Positions 34,225 to 44,057 are shown, numbered from the stretch's first letter. The stretch: DNA of 64,000 bases from Streptomyces spiralis (GCF_014654675.1 NZ_BNBC01000012.1:31877-95876); one strand, 5' to 3'. Program-made: numbers and translations. Notes: generated by a model not told the origin, from the sequence alone.

Positions 34225-36000
34225 GTGGCGCAGGTGCCGCAGACGTTCGACGCGCCGGCGGTGCGCACCTGGTGCGGACTGGCCCTGCGGGCGCTGGGAC
34301 GGGCGCGCGAGGAGATCGACGCGATCAACGTCTTTCCCGTGGCCGACGGGGACACCGGCACGAACCTGTACCTGACCGTGGAGTCCGCCGTGGCGACGGT
34401 CGAGGCCGTGTTCGCGGCCCACGAGGCCGACGGCCCCGGCGGCGAGGCCCTTCCGCCCCCCGGCCCTTCTCTCGGCGGCCCGTCCCTGGCGGAGGCCGCG
34501 CGGGCGATGGCGCACGGGGCGCTGATCGGCGCGCGCGGCAACTCCGGCACGATCCTCGCCCAGCTGCTGCGCGGCATGGCCCAGGTGCTGGCCGCCGACG
34601 ACGAGAGCGCCCACACCGACGGCCGTGGTCTGCGGCTCGCCCTGCGGCACGCCGCCGACTCCGCCCGGCAGGCGGTGGCGCACCCGGTCGAGGGCACGGT
34701 CCTGTCGGTCGCCTCCGCGGCCGCCGACGCGGCCACCGGTGCGGAGGGCGACTGCGGCACGGTCGCGCGCGCCGCCTACGAGGGCGCGCGCCGTGCCCTG
34801 GCCGCCACCCCCGGCCAGCTGGCCGCCCTGGAGCGGGCCGGAGTGGTCGACGCCGGCGGCCGGGGGCTGGTCGCCGTGCTCGCCGCCCTGGTCGAGACGT
34901 TCACCGGCGAGACACCGGCGACGGAGAGCACACCACCGGGCAGGACGGCGGACGCCACAGGGACCGGCCGGCCGGGCGAGGACCAGCCGACCGTGCCGCA
35001 CGCGCGCGTGCATTGCGCCGAGCCGGACGAGCCGAGGGCCTGCGCCTCGCCGTCCGCTCCCGGACCGTCCACGGGCGGCCCCGCCTTCGAGGTGATCTAC
35101 CTCCTGGAGGCCGAGGACGCGGCCGTCGACCGGCTGCGGCAGCGGCTCGACGGGCTCGGGGACTCCCTGGTCGTCGTCGGCGGCGACGGGCTGTGGAACG
35201 TGCACGTCCACGTCGACGACGCCGGCGCCGCCGTGGAGGCGGGTGTGGAGGCCGGGCGCCCGTACCGCATCCGGATCACCCACTTCGGCGCGGGCGACGC
35301 GCACACCACCCGCGCCGAGCGGCCGCCCCGGGAGCGCGCCCAGCGCGCCGTCGTGGCCGTCGTCCCCGGCGACGGCCTGGCCGGGCTGTACGGCGAGGCC
35401 GGGGCGACCACGGTGCCGGCCCGCCCCGGGGAGTTGCCGGCGAGCGGCGAACTCCTGGAGGCGGTACGGCGGGCCCACGCGCGCGAGGTGGTGCTGCTGC
35501 CCAACGACGCCGAACTGCACGACCCCGCCGCGGCGGCGGCCGAACAGGCACGCGGGGAGGGCGTCCGCGTGGCCCTGATCCCGACCCGCTCGGCGGTCCA
35601 GGGCATCGCCGCCCTCGCGGTGCACGAGCCGGGGCGCCGCTTCGACGAGGACGTGGTCGCGATGACGTCGGCGGCGGGCGCCACCCGCCACGCCGAGGTC
35701 ACCGTCGCCGAACGCCAGTCGTGGACCACGGCGGGCATCTGCCAGGCCGGTGACGTCCTCGGCCTCATCGAGGGCGACGTGGCCGTGATCGGCGCGGACG
35801 TCACCGCCACGGCCAAGACCGTCCTGGACCGCATGCTCTCGGCTGGCGGCGAACTGGTCACCCTCGTCCTCGGCGACGACGCCCCGGACACCGTCTCCGA
35901 CCACCTTCAGACCCACGTCCGCGACTCCTACCTCGCCGTGGACACGGTGGTCTACCGGGGCGGCCGACAGCGCGCCCTGCTGCTCATCGGCGTGGAGTAG
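34225..36000 (+). CDS. DAK2 domain protein, FakA/YloV-like
   Basis: This 591-residue protein has an N-terminal DhaL/DAK2 ATP-binding domain with INVFPVADGDTGTNLYLT (Mg-binding aspartates 41 and 43) and GARGNSGTILAQLLRG. A Pro/Thr-rich linker is followed by a C-terminal region with GLWNVHVHVDDAG and the later QSWTTAGICQAGDVLGLIEGDV, as in fatty-acid kinase subunit A. FakA-type proteins phosphorylate fatty acids held by a DegV-family carrier. No DegV gene is next to it. GTG at 34225 has GGGAGG about 6 nt upstream. The rpmB - this gene - recG order is broadly conserved, although here an insertion separates it from recG. Confidence 0.88.
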   Translation: MAQVPQTFDAPAVRTWCGLALRALGRAREEIDAINVFPVADGDTGTNLYLTVESAVATVEAVFAAHEADGPGGEALPPPGPSLGGPSLAEAARAMAHGALIGARGNSGTILAQLLRGMAQVLAADDESAHTDGRGLRLALRHAADSARQAVAHPVEGTVLSVASAAADAATGAEGDCGTVARAAYEGARRALAATPGQLAALERAGVVDAGGRGLVAVLAALVETFTGETPATESTPPGRTADATGTGRPGEDQPTVPHARVHCAEPDEPRACASPSAPGPSTGGPAFEVIYLLEAEDAAVDRLRQRLDGLGDSLVVVGGDGLWNVHVHVDDAGAAVEAGVEAGRPYRIRITHFGAGDAHTTRAERPPRERAQRAVVAVVPGDGLAGLYGEAGATTVPARPGELPASGELLEAVRRAHAREVVLLPNDAELHDPAAAAAEQARGEGVRVALIPTRSAVQGIAALAVHEPGRRFDEDVVAMTSAAGATRHAEVTVAERQSWTTAGICQAGDVLGLIEGDVAVIGADVTATAKTVLDRMLSAGGELVTLVLGDDAPDTVSDHLQTHVRDSYLAVDTVVYRGGRQRALLLIGVE

Positions 36001-36012
36001 CGGCGGGGCGCG

Positions 36013-36028
36013 GGAGCCTCCGGGGCTC
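36013..36028. terminator. Small hairpin between convergent genes
   Basis: GGAGCC and GGCTCC pair around TCCG, followed by TCCTCC on the plus strand. It is a weak candidate for a shared terminator of the two converging genes. Confidence 0.4.
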
Positions 36029-36042
36029 CTCCTCCGTCCTTC

Positions 36043-39027
36043 TCAGTCCTCCGAGCGCTTCTCCACGAGGTGCAGCAGGCGTTCGGCCTCCGCGCGGCGG
36101 GGTGGTGCCGCGGCGGGATCGTCGCCGGCGGCCTCGTAGGCCGCCAGGACGGCACGCGCGCGTGCCGCCGCCTCGGCGGGCCGGCCGAGGTCGGCCTCCA
36201 GCCGACCGGCGGCGAGTTCCGCGCCGGTCCGGTCGTGCAGGGCGTCCGCTCCGAGCCCGGCGAACACGGAGATCGCCTGTTCGGTCCGGGACAGCGCCTC
36301 CTCCCACACCGACCTGGTGATGTCGTCCGGCTCGTCCTCCACGTCGGCGACCGAACGGGCGAGCAGGTCGCCGAACTGCCGGTGGGTACCGCCGAGTTCG
36401 TCGGTGAGCCGCAGCCGCGCCTCCCCGTCGTCCGCCCCGGCCAGCGCGGCCTCGCACTCCTCGACCGCGCGCGCCATCAGCTCGCGCGCCGTCTCAAGGC
36501 CGGCCTCCGTGCGCAACGCCAGCCACGCACGGGCGCGCAGCGAGCGGACGAGGCCGTGCGCGTTGCCCAGCGAGCGCCACAGGTCGCCCGCGCGCGCGTA
36601 GGCGCGGTCCGCCTCGGCGGGCAGCCCCGCGTGGCTCAGCGACTCGGCGGCGAGATGGGCGAGCGTGGCGTGGTCCTGCTGCTCGGGCCAGTGCCGGGCG
36701 ATCTCGGCGGCCTGGAGCCGCCGTTCGGCCGCCGCGCGGTGCTCCCCGAGCTCGCTCAGGCAGTCGCCCAGCCACCACTGGGTCTGCACCACCGCCCCGT
36801 CGCCGTGCGTCTCGGCGGACAGGTCCGCCAGCGCCGACTCCAGCACCTCGGCGGCCTCGGCCCACCGGCCCTGCCGCAGCAGCAGGCCGCCGAGCTGCTG
36901 CCGCGCCCAGGCACCGAGCGTCGGTCCCTCACCGGCCTCGTCGGCCCAGTGCGCCGCCTCCAGGGCGTGCTCCGCCGCCTCCGCGACCCGGCCGAGGCCG
37001 TCGAGCACCTCGGCGAGCCGGAGGTGCAGCTGCGCCCGTCCCGCGGCCTCCAGGTGTGCCCCGCCGTGCTCCAGGGCCGCGCGCAGCGCCCGTTCGGCCC
37101 GGGCCGCATCGCCCAGGTGGTGGACGAGGGAGGCCAGCCGGGCCTCGTACTCCACCGCGAACCAGGGCAGCCCGGCGCCGACGTACCGCGCCACGGCCTC
37201 CTCGAACAGCTCGGCGGCCGCCCGGAGATCCCCGGTGCGTGCGGCGGTCTCCGCGAGCATCGCCCGCGCCTCGGCCGCCCGGGAGGCGAGTCGTACGTCC
37301 GCCCCGTCCTGCCCACCGTCCCCGGCCGTACCGTCCTCCCGCGCGGGTGCCTCGACGAGCGCCAGCACCTCCCGCGCGGCCTCCCGCGCGGCGGACAGCG
37401 CCTCCGAAGGCACCGGCCCGTCGGCCTCGTGCACCGGCCGCATCAGGATCCGGGCCCGTCCGATCACCACGGAGGCCGTCTGCCGTACGCCGGTGCCGCC
37501 TTCGGCGTACAGCGCGAGAACACGCTCGTACGGCTCGGCGACCGCGGCGAGCGCCCCCTCCATGTCGCCCGTCAGCGCCCGTACGTACGCCGCACGCGCG
37601 CGTGCCGCCAGCGCCTCCCCGGGATCGCCCGCCTCCGCGTACAGTTCGGCAGCCCGTTCGAACAGCCCGACGCCCTCCGGACCCCGGCCCATCGCCTCGT
37701 GGTCGGCGATCTCGGCGCGGTCCCGGGCATCGAGTTCCACGCCCTCCAGGTCCTCCGCGGCCCGTGCGACCGCCGCCCACGCCTCCATGGCGTCCGGCTG
37801 GAGGGTGTCCGACAGCCGCCGCGCCTCGGCGATCAGCGCCGGCAGGTCGCGGTCCTGCGGCTCCGCCACGGCCGCGGGCCGCACCCCGGCGGCGGACCGG
37901 GCGGAGACCGGCCGCTGCGTCCGCACTCCCAGCGGCAGCCGCTCCACCAGCGGACGCCGCGCCATCCGCGCGCGTGCCCACGAGCCGACATGGGACGTGC
38001 CGTTGCGCTCGTCGAAGCGGGCCGCGAGCGCCTCGGCCTCCGCGCGCGCGTGGACGGCAAGTTCGGCGGCCGTCCAGGAACGCCCCGCCGGTCCCGGCAC
38101 CGTCTGCCCGCCCAGCCCCAGCTCCACCAGGCGGTCCGTCAGCAGCGCCACCACGGCCAGGAAGTCCAGCTTGCTGCGCGGATTCCCGGAGTCGGTGAAG
38201 TACGCCGGCCGCTCGGCCAGCAGCTCCAGGGCGCGCGCCTCGTTGCCGGTCAGCGCGCAGAACTCCACATGCTTGGCGTAGGCGGTGCGCATGCTCTCCA
38301 TCGGCCGCACCAGCCGGAAACCCCGCAGATGGTGGGCGCGCGCCTCGTCCAGCCGGCCCAGCCGCAGCAGCGGCAGCAGCGAGGAGGCCAGCGCGGCGTG
38401 CGGCTCGTGGGCGCAGGTGAACTCGCCCTCCAGCACCGGCCGCCACAGCTCGACCGCCTCCGCGTCCCGGCCGCGCTCAGCCTGCCACCAGCCCTGCTCG
38501 TGCAGCTCGCACGCGTGGCAGTCGGCCATCCGGTCGCGGTCGGCCGCCAGCCACGCCGCGTACGCCCGTTCGGCCCGCCCCACGTCCCCGACGTGCGCGG
38601 CGACACTGAACTCGGCGCTGCGCACCGCCCGTTCCGAGTGCCCGGCGAGCCGGTAGCGGTGCTCCATCTCACCGAGCCACTTCTCGATGGACGCCAGCGG
38701 GATGTGCGGCTGGCCCAGCATCCCGGCCGACATCCATTTGAAGACCCAGTGCAGCGAATGGGTCTCGTACTCGTCGAAGTCCTCGGGGCTCTCGTCCCAC
38801 ATGCGCAGCAGCCGCGCGAAGGGGACGAACATCTTGTCCTTCTCGGAGCTGTAGTTGTAGACCTTCAGCTGGTGCCCGAGCGCCTCGATGACGGCGAGCG
38901 GGATGCCCAGCTTCTCCGCCTCCGCCAGCAGCTGCTCCGCGCGCGCGTTGCGGGCCGGCCCCTCCGGCTGCTCGCCGTTCTCCCTCATCGCCCGGCGCAG
39001 CGAGGCGAAATCGGTGATCGAGCTCAT
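36043..39027 (-). CDS. Large tetratricopeptide-repeat protein coupled to an HSP90-family gene
   Basis: This 994-residue protein begins MSSITDFASLRRAMRENGEQ. It is made almost wholly of Ala/Leu/Glu/Arg-rich helical pairs typical of TPR solenoids, for example AERAYAAWLAADRDRMADCH and ALEAAHWADEAGEGPTLGAW. No enzymatic motif, signal peptide or membrane segment is seen. Its ATG overlaps the stop of the HSP90-family gene (ATGA), implying coupled translation and similar dosage. TPR proteins commonly act as HSP90 co-chaperones in eukaryotes, so a chaperone partner role is a reasonable inference, not shown by the sequence. Confidence 0.85.
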   Translation of the reverse strand: MSSITDFASLRRAMRENGEQPEGPARNARAEQLLAEAEKLGIPLAVIEALGHQLKVYNYSSEKDKMFVPFARLLRMWDESPEDFDEYETHSLHWVFKWMSAGMLGQPHIPLASIEKWLGEMEHRYRLAGHSERAVRSAEFSVAAHVGDVGRAERAYAAWLAADRDRMADCHACELHEQGWWQAERGRDAEAVELWRPVLEGEFTCAHEPHAALASSLLPLLRLGRLDEARAHHLRGFRLVRPMESMRTAYAKHVEFCALTGNEARALELLAERPAYFTDSGNPRSKLDFLAVVALLTDRLVELGLGGQTVPGPAGRSWTAAELAVHARAEAEALAARFDERNGTSHVGSWARARMARRPLVERLPLGVRTQRPVSARSAAGVRPAAVAEPQDRDLPALIAEARRLSDTLQPDAMEAWAAVARAAEDLEGVELDARDRAEIADHEAMGRGPEGVGLFERAAELYAEAGDPGEALAARARAAYVRALTGDMEGALAAVAEPYERVLALYAEGGTGVRQTASVVIGRARILMRPVHEADGPVPSEALSAAREAAREVLALVEAPAREDGTAGDGGQDGADVRLASRAAEARAMLAETAARTGDLRAAAELFEEAVARYVGAGLPWFAVEYEARLASLVHHLGDAARAERALRAALEHGGAHLEAAGRAQLHLRLAEVLDGLGRVAEAAEHALEAAHWADEAGEGPTLGAWARQQLGGLLLRQGRWAEAAEVLESALADLSAETHGDGAVVQTQWWLGDCLSELGEHRAAAERRLQAAEIARHWPEQQDHATLAHLAAESLSHAGLPAEADRAYARAGDLWRSLGNAHGLVRSLRARAWLALRTEAGLETARELMARAVEECEAALAGADDGEARLRLTDELGGTHRQFGDLLARSVADVEDEPDDITRSVWEEALSRTEQAISVFAGLGADALHDRTGAELAAGRLEADLGRPAEAAARARAVLAAYEAAGDDPAAAPPRRAEAERLLHLVEKRSED

Positions 39028-40937
39028 CGGTGACCGTCCTCCCCGTGGGTCGCCCACTCCAGCAGTCCGATGAAGGCGCGGTTGAGCAGCGCCGAGTCCG
39101 CCGGGCGCAGCGGGCGCTGCGCCATCAGCAGCGCCTGCCCGTACAGCGACTCCGTCGCCGTGCCGACCAGCTCCGCTTCGCCCAGGGAACTGATCCTGCG
39201 GATCAGCGGGTTGAGGTGGTTGAGCACCAGACGCGCGCGGGGGGCGCTGCCGCGCAGCGAGCCGAGGATGCCCGCCCACAGGTCGTCGGCCTGCGTCTCG
39301 GCCTCCGCGCGGGCCCGCTCGTGCCGGGCCGCCCGGTCGTCCAGGTGCAGCGCCGGCACGGACAGCGGGTGGAAGGCGCGCAGCACCACATCACAGCCCA
39401 GCGGGTCCAGTTTCGCCCGCGCGGTCGCCAGGAACCCCGCCAGGGCCAGTTCCTCGGCCGGGTCGACGGCGTCCAGGTGCGCGGTCACGGTGTCCGCGTC
39501 CAGCTCGGCGACCGCCGTCCCCGGCCGTACCGACGGCAGCGCCTCGACCAGCTCGCTGTCGTAGGTGTAGCCGCCGTTGACGACGCCGATGCCCTGCGCG
39601 GAGGCGATCGGCGCCACCTGCCGGTACTCCTCCACCGACCGCGTGAAGTGCACCACCGGGTGCCGCTGCGCGAACTCCTCCAGGGACAGCCGCCCGTCGG
39701 TCGTCTCGAACGGCAGCCACGGCAGCATCGTGCGCAGCATCTCGGTGTCGTGCCGGGCCAGCGACTTCACGCCCAGATGGTGCACCGACAGGAAGGCGGC
39801 CAGCCGCTCCGGGTCACCGGCGGCCAGCCCGGTCAGCCAGGACCGGATCCGTTCCCCGAGCGCCTCGCGTACCGCGGCCAGCGTCTCGTCCTCGTACAGC
39901 GACTCGCGCGAGGCGGTGGGCCGCAGGCTGTCCGTGTCGAGCACGCAGCGCACGAAGAACGCCCAGTCGGGCAGCAGCTGTTCGGCCCGCTCGGTCAGCA
40001 GCATGCCCTTCAGGTGCACGCGGTGACCCGCGCGCTGCGCCGGGCTGACGGCCGACGGCAGCACGTACGCCACCCCGCGGATCCCGGCCACCGGCACGTC
40101 CAGGTCGATGGAGTCCAGCGGGGAGAAGCCGAACAGGTCGTGGCAGTGGCGGGCCAGGGCGACCCGGCGCGCGGCGGGGGAGGGGTACGCCCGGTCCCAG
40201 GGCGCGGGCAGGTCGGTGACCGCCTCCTCGCCCACCCGGACGTCGTACGGCAGCAACGACCCGAAGTCCCGCGCCAGCGCGAGCACCCGCTCCTCGGTCA
40301 GCCACTCGCCGGCACCGGCCCGCGCCTGGAGGTGCACGGTCGTGCCGGGCTCCGGGCGGGCGGAGTCCGGCAGGGTCCGCACGGTGTACGAGCCGTCGTC
40401 ACGCGCCGTCCACTCCACGGGCGGCGCGTCAGGCGTGCGGGCGCTGCGGCTGACCACCCGGATCCGCTCGGCCACGACGAAACAGGCCAGCAGGCCGATG
40501 CCGAACTGGCCGAGGAAGTCCGAGCGGGCCTCCTGGAGCCCCTCGGCCCGCTTGGAGCTGCGGCCGATGGTCGCCAGCAGCTCGTGCACGTCGGACTCGG
40601 TGAGCCCGACGCCGGTGTCCTCCACCCGGAGCGTGCCGCCGTCGGCGTGCAGCCGCACCCGGGCGGGGGCGTCCTGCTCCTCGGCACGCCGGGCGGTGAT
40701 CGCGTCCACCGCGTTCTGCAGCAGCTCGCGGAGGTAGACCCTCGGACTGGAGTACAGATGGTGCGAGAGCAGGTCCACCAGACCGCGCAGGTCGACCTGG
40801 AAGGTGTGCGCGGAAGGCGCGGGCCGGGATGCCTGTGAAGCCTGTGCTTCTTCCTGTGGCTCCTGTGAGCCTTGAGTCTTCTGTGATTCCTGTGCGGATG
40901 CCTGGGAGCTCTGGGAGGTCTGGGAGTCCATCGTCAC
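39024..40937 (-). CDS. HSP90-family (HtpG-like) ATPase with Ser/Gln-rich N-terminal extension
   Basis: This 637-residue protein has a GHKL ATPase domain of HSP90 type: YLRELLQNAVDAI, VEDTGVGLTESDVHELLATIG and FGIGLLACFVVAERI. A middle domain follows with VAYVLPSAVSPAQRAGHRVHLKGMLL (two parts) and RPTASRESLYEDE. Residues 1-45 are almost only Ser, Gln, Glu, Thr and Ala, and homologues would be expected to begin near AHTFQVDLRGLVDLLSHHLY. The GTG at 40937 and ATG at 40931 both lack a clear ribosome-binding site. The gene overlaps the TPR gene by 4 bp and is divergent from recG. Confidence 0.9.
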   Translation of the reverse strand: MTMDSQTSQSSQASAQESQKTQGSQEPQEEAQASQASRPAPSAHTFQVDLRGLVDLLSHHLYSSPRVYLRELLQNAVDAITARRAEEQDAPARVRLHADGGTLRVEDTGVGLTESDVHELLATIGRSSKRAEGLQEARSDFLGQFGIGLLACFVVAERIRVVSRSARTPDAPPVEWTARDDGSYTVRTLPDSARPEPGTTVHLQARAGAGEWLTEERVLALARDFGSLLPYDVRVGEEAVTDLPAPWDRAYPSPAARRVALARHCHDLFGFSPLDSIDLDVPVAGIRGVAYVLPSAVSPAQRAGHRVHLKGMLLTERAEQLLPDWAFFVRCVLDTDSLRPTASRESLYEDETLAAVREALGERIRSWLTGLAAGDPERLAAFLSVHHLGVKSLARHDTEMLRTMLPWLPFETTDGRLSLEEFAQRHPVVHFTRSVEEYRQVAPIASAQGIGVVNGGYTYDSELVEALPSVRPGTAVAELDADTVTAHLDAVDPAEELALAGFLATARAKLDPLGCDVVLRAFHPLSVPALHLDDRAARHERARAEAETQADDLWAGILGSLRGSAPRARLVLNHLNPLIRRISSLGEAELVGTATESLYGQALLMAQRPLRPADSALLNRAFIGLLEWATHGEDGHR

Positions 40938-41099
40938 TGCGCCGGTGGGGGGAGCTTCGGGGCGGCGCGGGGTCGGGCGGTCCCGGCGTGGGGCGGTGAC
41001 CGCGTAGGGAGGCCGGAGCGCGTCATCCTAGGGCCGGTGCGACCCGCCCGACCAGGGGTTTCCGGCACGTCTACGGCAATGTCAGTGCCGTGGTGTGCA

Positions 41100-43319
41100 A
41101 TGGATCTCGTGCCCGCACTGCAAGAACCACTGCGACAACCGCTGAAGTCGGTGCTCGGCCCCGCCACCGCGAAGGTGATGGCCGAGCACCTCGGCCTGCT
41201 CACCGTCGGCGACCTCCTCCACCACTACCCGCGCAGATACGAGGAGCGGGGCCAGCTCACCCACCTCGCCGACCTCCCCATGGACGAGCACGTCACCGTG
41301 GTCGCCCAGGTCGCCGACGCCCGCCTGCACACCTTCGCCTCCCCCCGTGCGCCCCGCGGCAAGGGCCAGCGCCTGGAGGTGACGATCACCGACGGCAGCG
41401 GCCGACTCCAGCTGGTCTTCTTCGGCAACGGCGTGCACAAGCCCCACAAGGAGCTCCTGCCGGGCACCCGCGCGATGTTCGCCGGCAAGGTCTCCGTCTT
41501 CAACCGGCGGCTCCAACTGGCCCACCCGGCCTACGAACTGCTGAAGGGGGACGCCGAGGAGACCGTCGAGTCCTGGGCCGGCGCCCTCATCCCGCTCTAC
41601 CCCGCCACCGCCAAACTGGAGTCCTGGAAGATCGCCAAGGCGGTCCAGACCGTCCTGCCCAGCGCCCAGGAGGCCGTCGACCCGCTGCCCGGATCGCTCC
41701 GCGAGGGCCGCGGCCTGGTCACGCTGCCCGAGGCGCTGCTCAAGATCCACCGCCCGCACACCAAGGCGGACATCGCCGACGCCCGCGCCCGCCTGAAGTG
41801 GGACGAGGCCTTCGTCCTCCAGGTCGCCCTCGCCCGCCGCCGCCATGCCGACGCCCAACTCCCCGCCGTCCCGAGGAAGCCGCGGCCCGACGGGCTGCTC
41901 GCCGCCTTCGACGACCGCCTCCCCTTCACCCTCACCGAGGGCCAGCAGAAGGTCTCCCGCGAGATCTTCGACGAACTGGCGACCGAACACCCCATGCACC
42001 GGCTGCTCCAGGGCGAGGTGGGCAGCGGAAAGACGCTGGTGGCCCTGCGTGCCATGCTCGCCGTGGTCGACGCGGGCGGGCAGGCCGCGATGCTCGCGCC
42101 CACCGAGGTGCTGGCCCAGCAGCACCACCGTTCGGTGACGGAGATGCTGGGCGAGCTGGCCGAGGGCGGGATGCTGGGCGGGACCGAGCACGCCACCAAG
42201 GTGGTGCTGCTCACCGGGTCCATGGGCGCGGCGGCCCGCCGCCAGGCGCTGCTCGACCTGGCCACCGGCGAGGCCGGCATCGTGATCGGCACCCACGCCC
42301 TGATCGAGGACAAGGTCCAGTTCCACGACCTCGGGCTGGTCGTGGTCGACGAGCAGCACCGCTTCGGCGTCGAGCAGCGCGACGCGCTGCGCGGCAAGGG
42401 CAAGCAACCCCCGCACCTGCTGGTGATGACCGCCACCCCGATTCCGCGCACGGTGGCGATGACGGTCTTCGGCGACCTGGAGACCTCCGTCCTCGACCAG
42501 CTCCCCGCCGGGCGCTCGCCCATCGCCAGCCATGTCGTCCCGGCCGCCGACAAGCCCCACTTCCTGGCCCGGGCCTGGGAGCGGGTGCGCGAGGAGGCCG
42601 CGAAGGGCCACCAGGCGTACGTCGTCTGCCCGCGCATCGGGGACGAGGAGGACGACCCGAAGAAGGCCGCCAGGAAGCAGTCCGCGGAGGACGAGGCGGA
42701 GAAGCGCCCGCCCCTCGCCGTGCTCGACGTGGCCGAGCAACTTGCCAAGGGACCCCTCGACGGGCTCCGGGTCGAGGTGCTGCACGGCAGGATGCAGCCC
42801 GACGACAAGGAAGCGGTCATGCGCCGCTTCGCCGCCGGCGAGACCGACGTCCTGGTCGCCACCACGGTCATCGAGGTCGGCGTCAACGTCCCGAACGCCA
42901 CCGTGATGGTGATCATGGACGCCGACCGCTTCGGCGTCTCCCAGCTCCACCAGCTGCGCGGCCGGGTCGGCCGGGGCTCGGCGCCCGGCCTCTGCCTGCT
43001 GGTCACCGAGATGCCCGAGGCGAGCGCCGCCCGCCAGCGGCTGAACGCGGTGGCCGCCACCCTGGACGGCTTCGAACTCTCCCGCATCGACCTCGAACAG
43101 CGCCGCGAGGGCGACGTGCTCGGCCAGGCCCAGTCCGGCGCCCGCTCCTCCCTGCGGGTCCTCGCGGTCATCGAGGACGAGGAGATCATCGCCGAGGCCA
43201 GACAGGAGGCGTCGGCGGTCGTGGCCGCCGATCCGGAGCTGGAGCACCTGCCCGGCCTGCGCACGGCCCTGGAGGCCCTGCTGGACGAGGAAAGGGAGCA
43301 GTACTTGGAGAAGGGCTGA
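41100..43319 (+). CDS. recG: ATP-dependent DNA helicase RecG
   Basis: This 739-residue superfamily 2 helicase reverses and resolves stalled forks and branched DNA. It has the N-terminal wedge (LLHHYPRRYEERGQL; an OB fold follows), Walker A GEVGSGKT near residue 305, DEQH box VVVDEQHRFGVEQR near 415, LVMTATPIPRT and the TRG-like end ARSSLRVLAVIEDEE. The start is uncertain. ATG 41100 and ATG 41079 are in frame, and neither has a good ribosome-binding site. It is divergent from the HSP90-type gene and followed by rsmD after 124 bp. Confidence 0.96.
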   Translation: MDLVPALQEPLRQPLKSVLGPATAKVMAEHLGLLTVGDLLHHYPRRYEERGQLTHLADLPMDEHVTVVAQVADARLHTFASPRAPRGKGQRLEVTITDGSGRLQLVFFGNGVHKPHKELLPGTRAMFAGKVSVFNRRLQLAHPAYELLKGDAEETVESWAGALIPLYPATAKLESWKIAKAVQTVLPSAQEAVDPLPGSLREGRGLVTLPEALLKIHRPHTKADIADARARLKWDEAFVLQVALARRRHADAQLPAVPRKPRPDGLLAAFDDRLPFTLTEGQQKVSREIFDELATEHPMHRLLQGEVGSGKTLVALRAMLAVVDAGGQAAMLAPTEVLAQQHHRSVTEMLGELAEGGMLGGTEHATKVVLLTGSMGAAARRQALLDLATGEAGIVIGTHALIEDKVQFHDLGLVVVDEQHRFGVEQRDALRGKGKQPPHLLVMTATPIPRTVAMTVFGDLETSVLDQLPAGRSPIASHVVPAADKPHFLARAWERVREEAAKGHQAYVVCPRIGDEEDDPKKAARKQSAEDEAEKRPPLAVLDVAEQLAKGPLDGLRVEVLHGRMQPDDKEAVMRRFAAGETDVLVATTVIEVGVNVPNATVMVIMDADRFGVSQLHQLRGRVGRGSAPGLCLLVTEMPEASAARQRLNAVAATLDGFELSRIDLEQRREGDVLGQAQSGARSSLRVLAVIEDEEIIAEARQEASAVVAADPELEHLPGLRTALEALLDEEREQYLEKG

Positions 43320-43352
43320 GAAGGGCTGACAGACTGGAAGCAGTCACACCCC

Positions 43353-43425
43353 GCGTGCAGGGCACGCCCGCGTGTAGGGACGCCTGCCTGCAGTGCACCC
43401 TGCGTGCAGTGCCCTGCGTACAGAG
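43353..43425. repeat. Short imperfect GCGTGCAG repeats upstream of rsmD
   Basis: Units GCGTGCAGGG (43353), GCGTGTAGGG (43370), CCTGCAGTGC (43387), GCGTGCAGTG (43402) and GCGTACAGAG (43416) recur at 14-17 bp spacing between recG and rsmD. Confidence 0.5.
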
Positions 43426-43443
43426 CGACAAGGACCCAAGGAC

Positions 43444-44031
43444 ATGACCCGCGTGATCGCCGGCCGGGCCGGCGGACGCCGTCTCGCCGTACCCCCCGGC
43501 CACGGGACCCGCCCCACCTCCGACCGGGCCCGCGAGGGCCTGTTCTCCACCTGGCAGTCCCTCCTCGGCGGCCCGCTCGACGGCGAACGCGTCCTCGACC
43601 TGTACGCCGGCTCGGGCGCCGTGGGCCTGGAGGCGCTCTCCCGCGGCGCCGGGCACACCCTGCTCGTCGATGCCGACGCCCGCGCGGTGCGCACCCTCCG
43701 GGAGAACGTGAGGTCCCTCGGCCTGCCCGGCGCGGAGGTACGGGCGGGCAAGGCACGGCAGATCGTCCAGGCGCCGCCGCCGGCCGAGCCGTACGACATC
43801 GTCTTCCTCGATCCGCCGTACGCCGTCTCCGACGACGATCTCCGGGAGATTCTGCTCACACTCCGCTCGGAGGGGTGGCTGGCGGCGGAAGCCCTCGTCA
43901 CCGTGGAGCGCAGCACCAGAGGCGGCGAATTCCGGTGGCCGCCGGGGTTCGACGCGATCCGGGCCCGCCGCTACGGCGAGGGAACGTTTTGGTACGGTCG
44001 CGCCGCCTCTACGTGCGAAGACGCACGATGA
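43444..44031 (+). CDS. rsmD: 16S rRNA (guanine966-N2)-methyltransferase RsmD
   Basis: This 195-residue SAM methyltransferase begins [32 protein letters not shown] and the SAM motif VLDLYAGSGAVGLEALSRGA follow. The catalytic DPPY is in IVFLDPPYAVS. It modifies one base of 16S rRNA in the 30S subunit. Its stop overlaps an in-frame ATG of the following coaD. Confidence 0.95.
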   Translation: MTRVIAGRAGGRRLAVPPGHGTRPTSDRAREGLFSTWQSLLGGPLDGERVLDLYAGSGAVGLEALSRGAGHTLLVDADARAVRTLRENVRSLGLPGAEVRAGKARQIVQAPPPAEPYDIVFLDPPYAVSDDDLREILLTLRSEGWLAAEALVTVERSTRGGEFRWPPGFDAIRARRYGEGTFWYGRAASTCEDAR

Positions 44032-44057
44032 CCGGACCGGAGAGCGAGGGATCTCAA

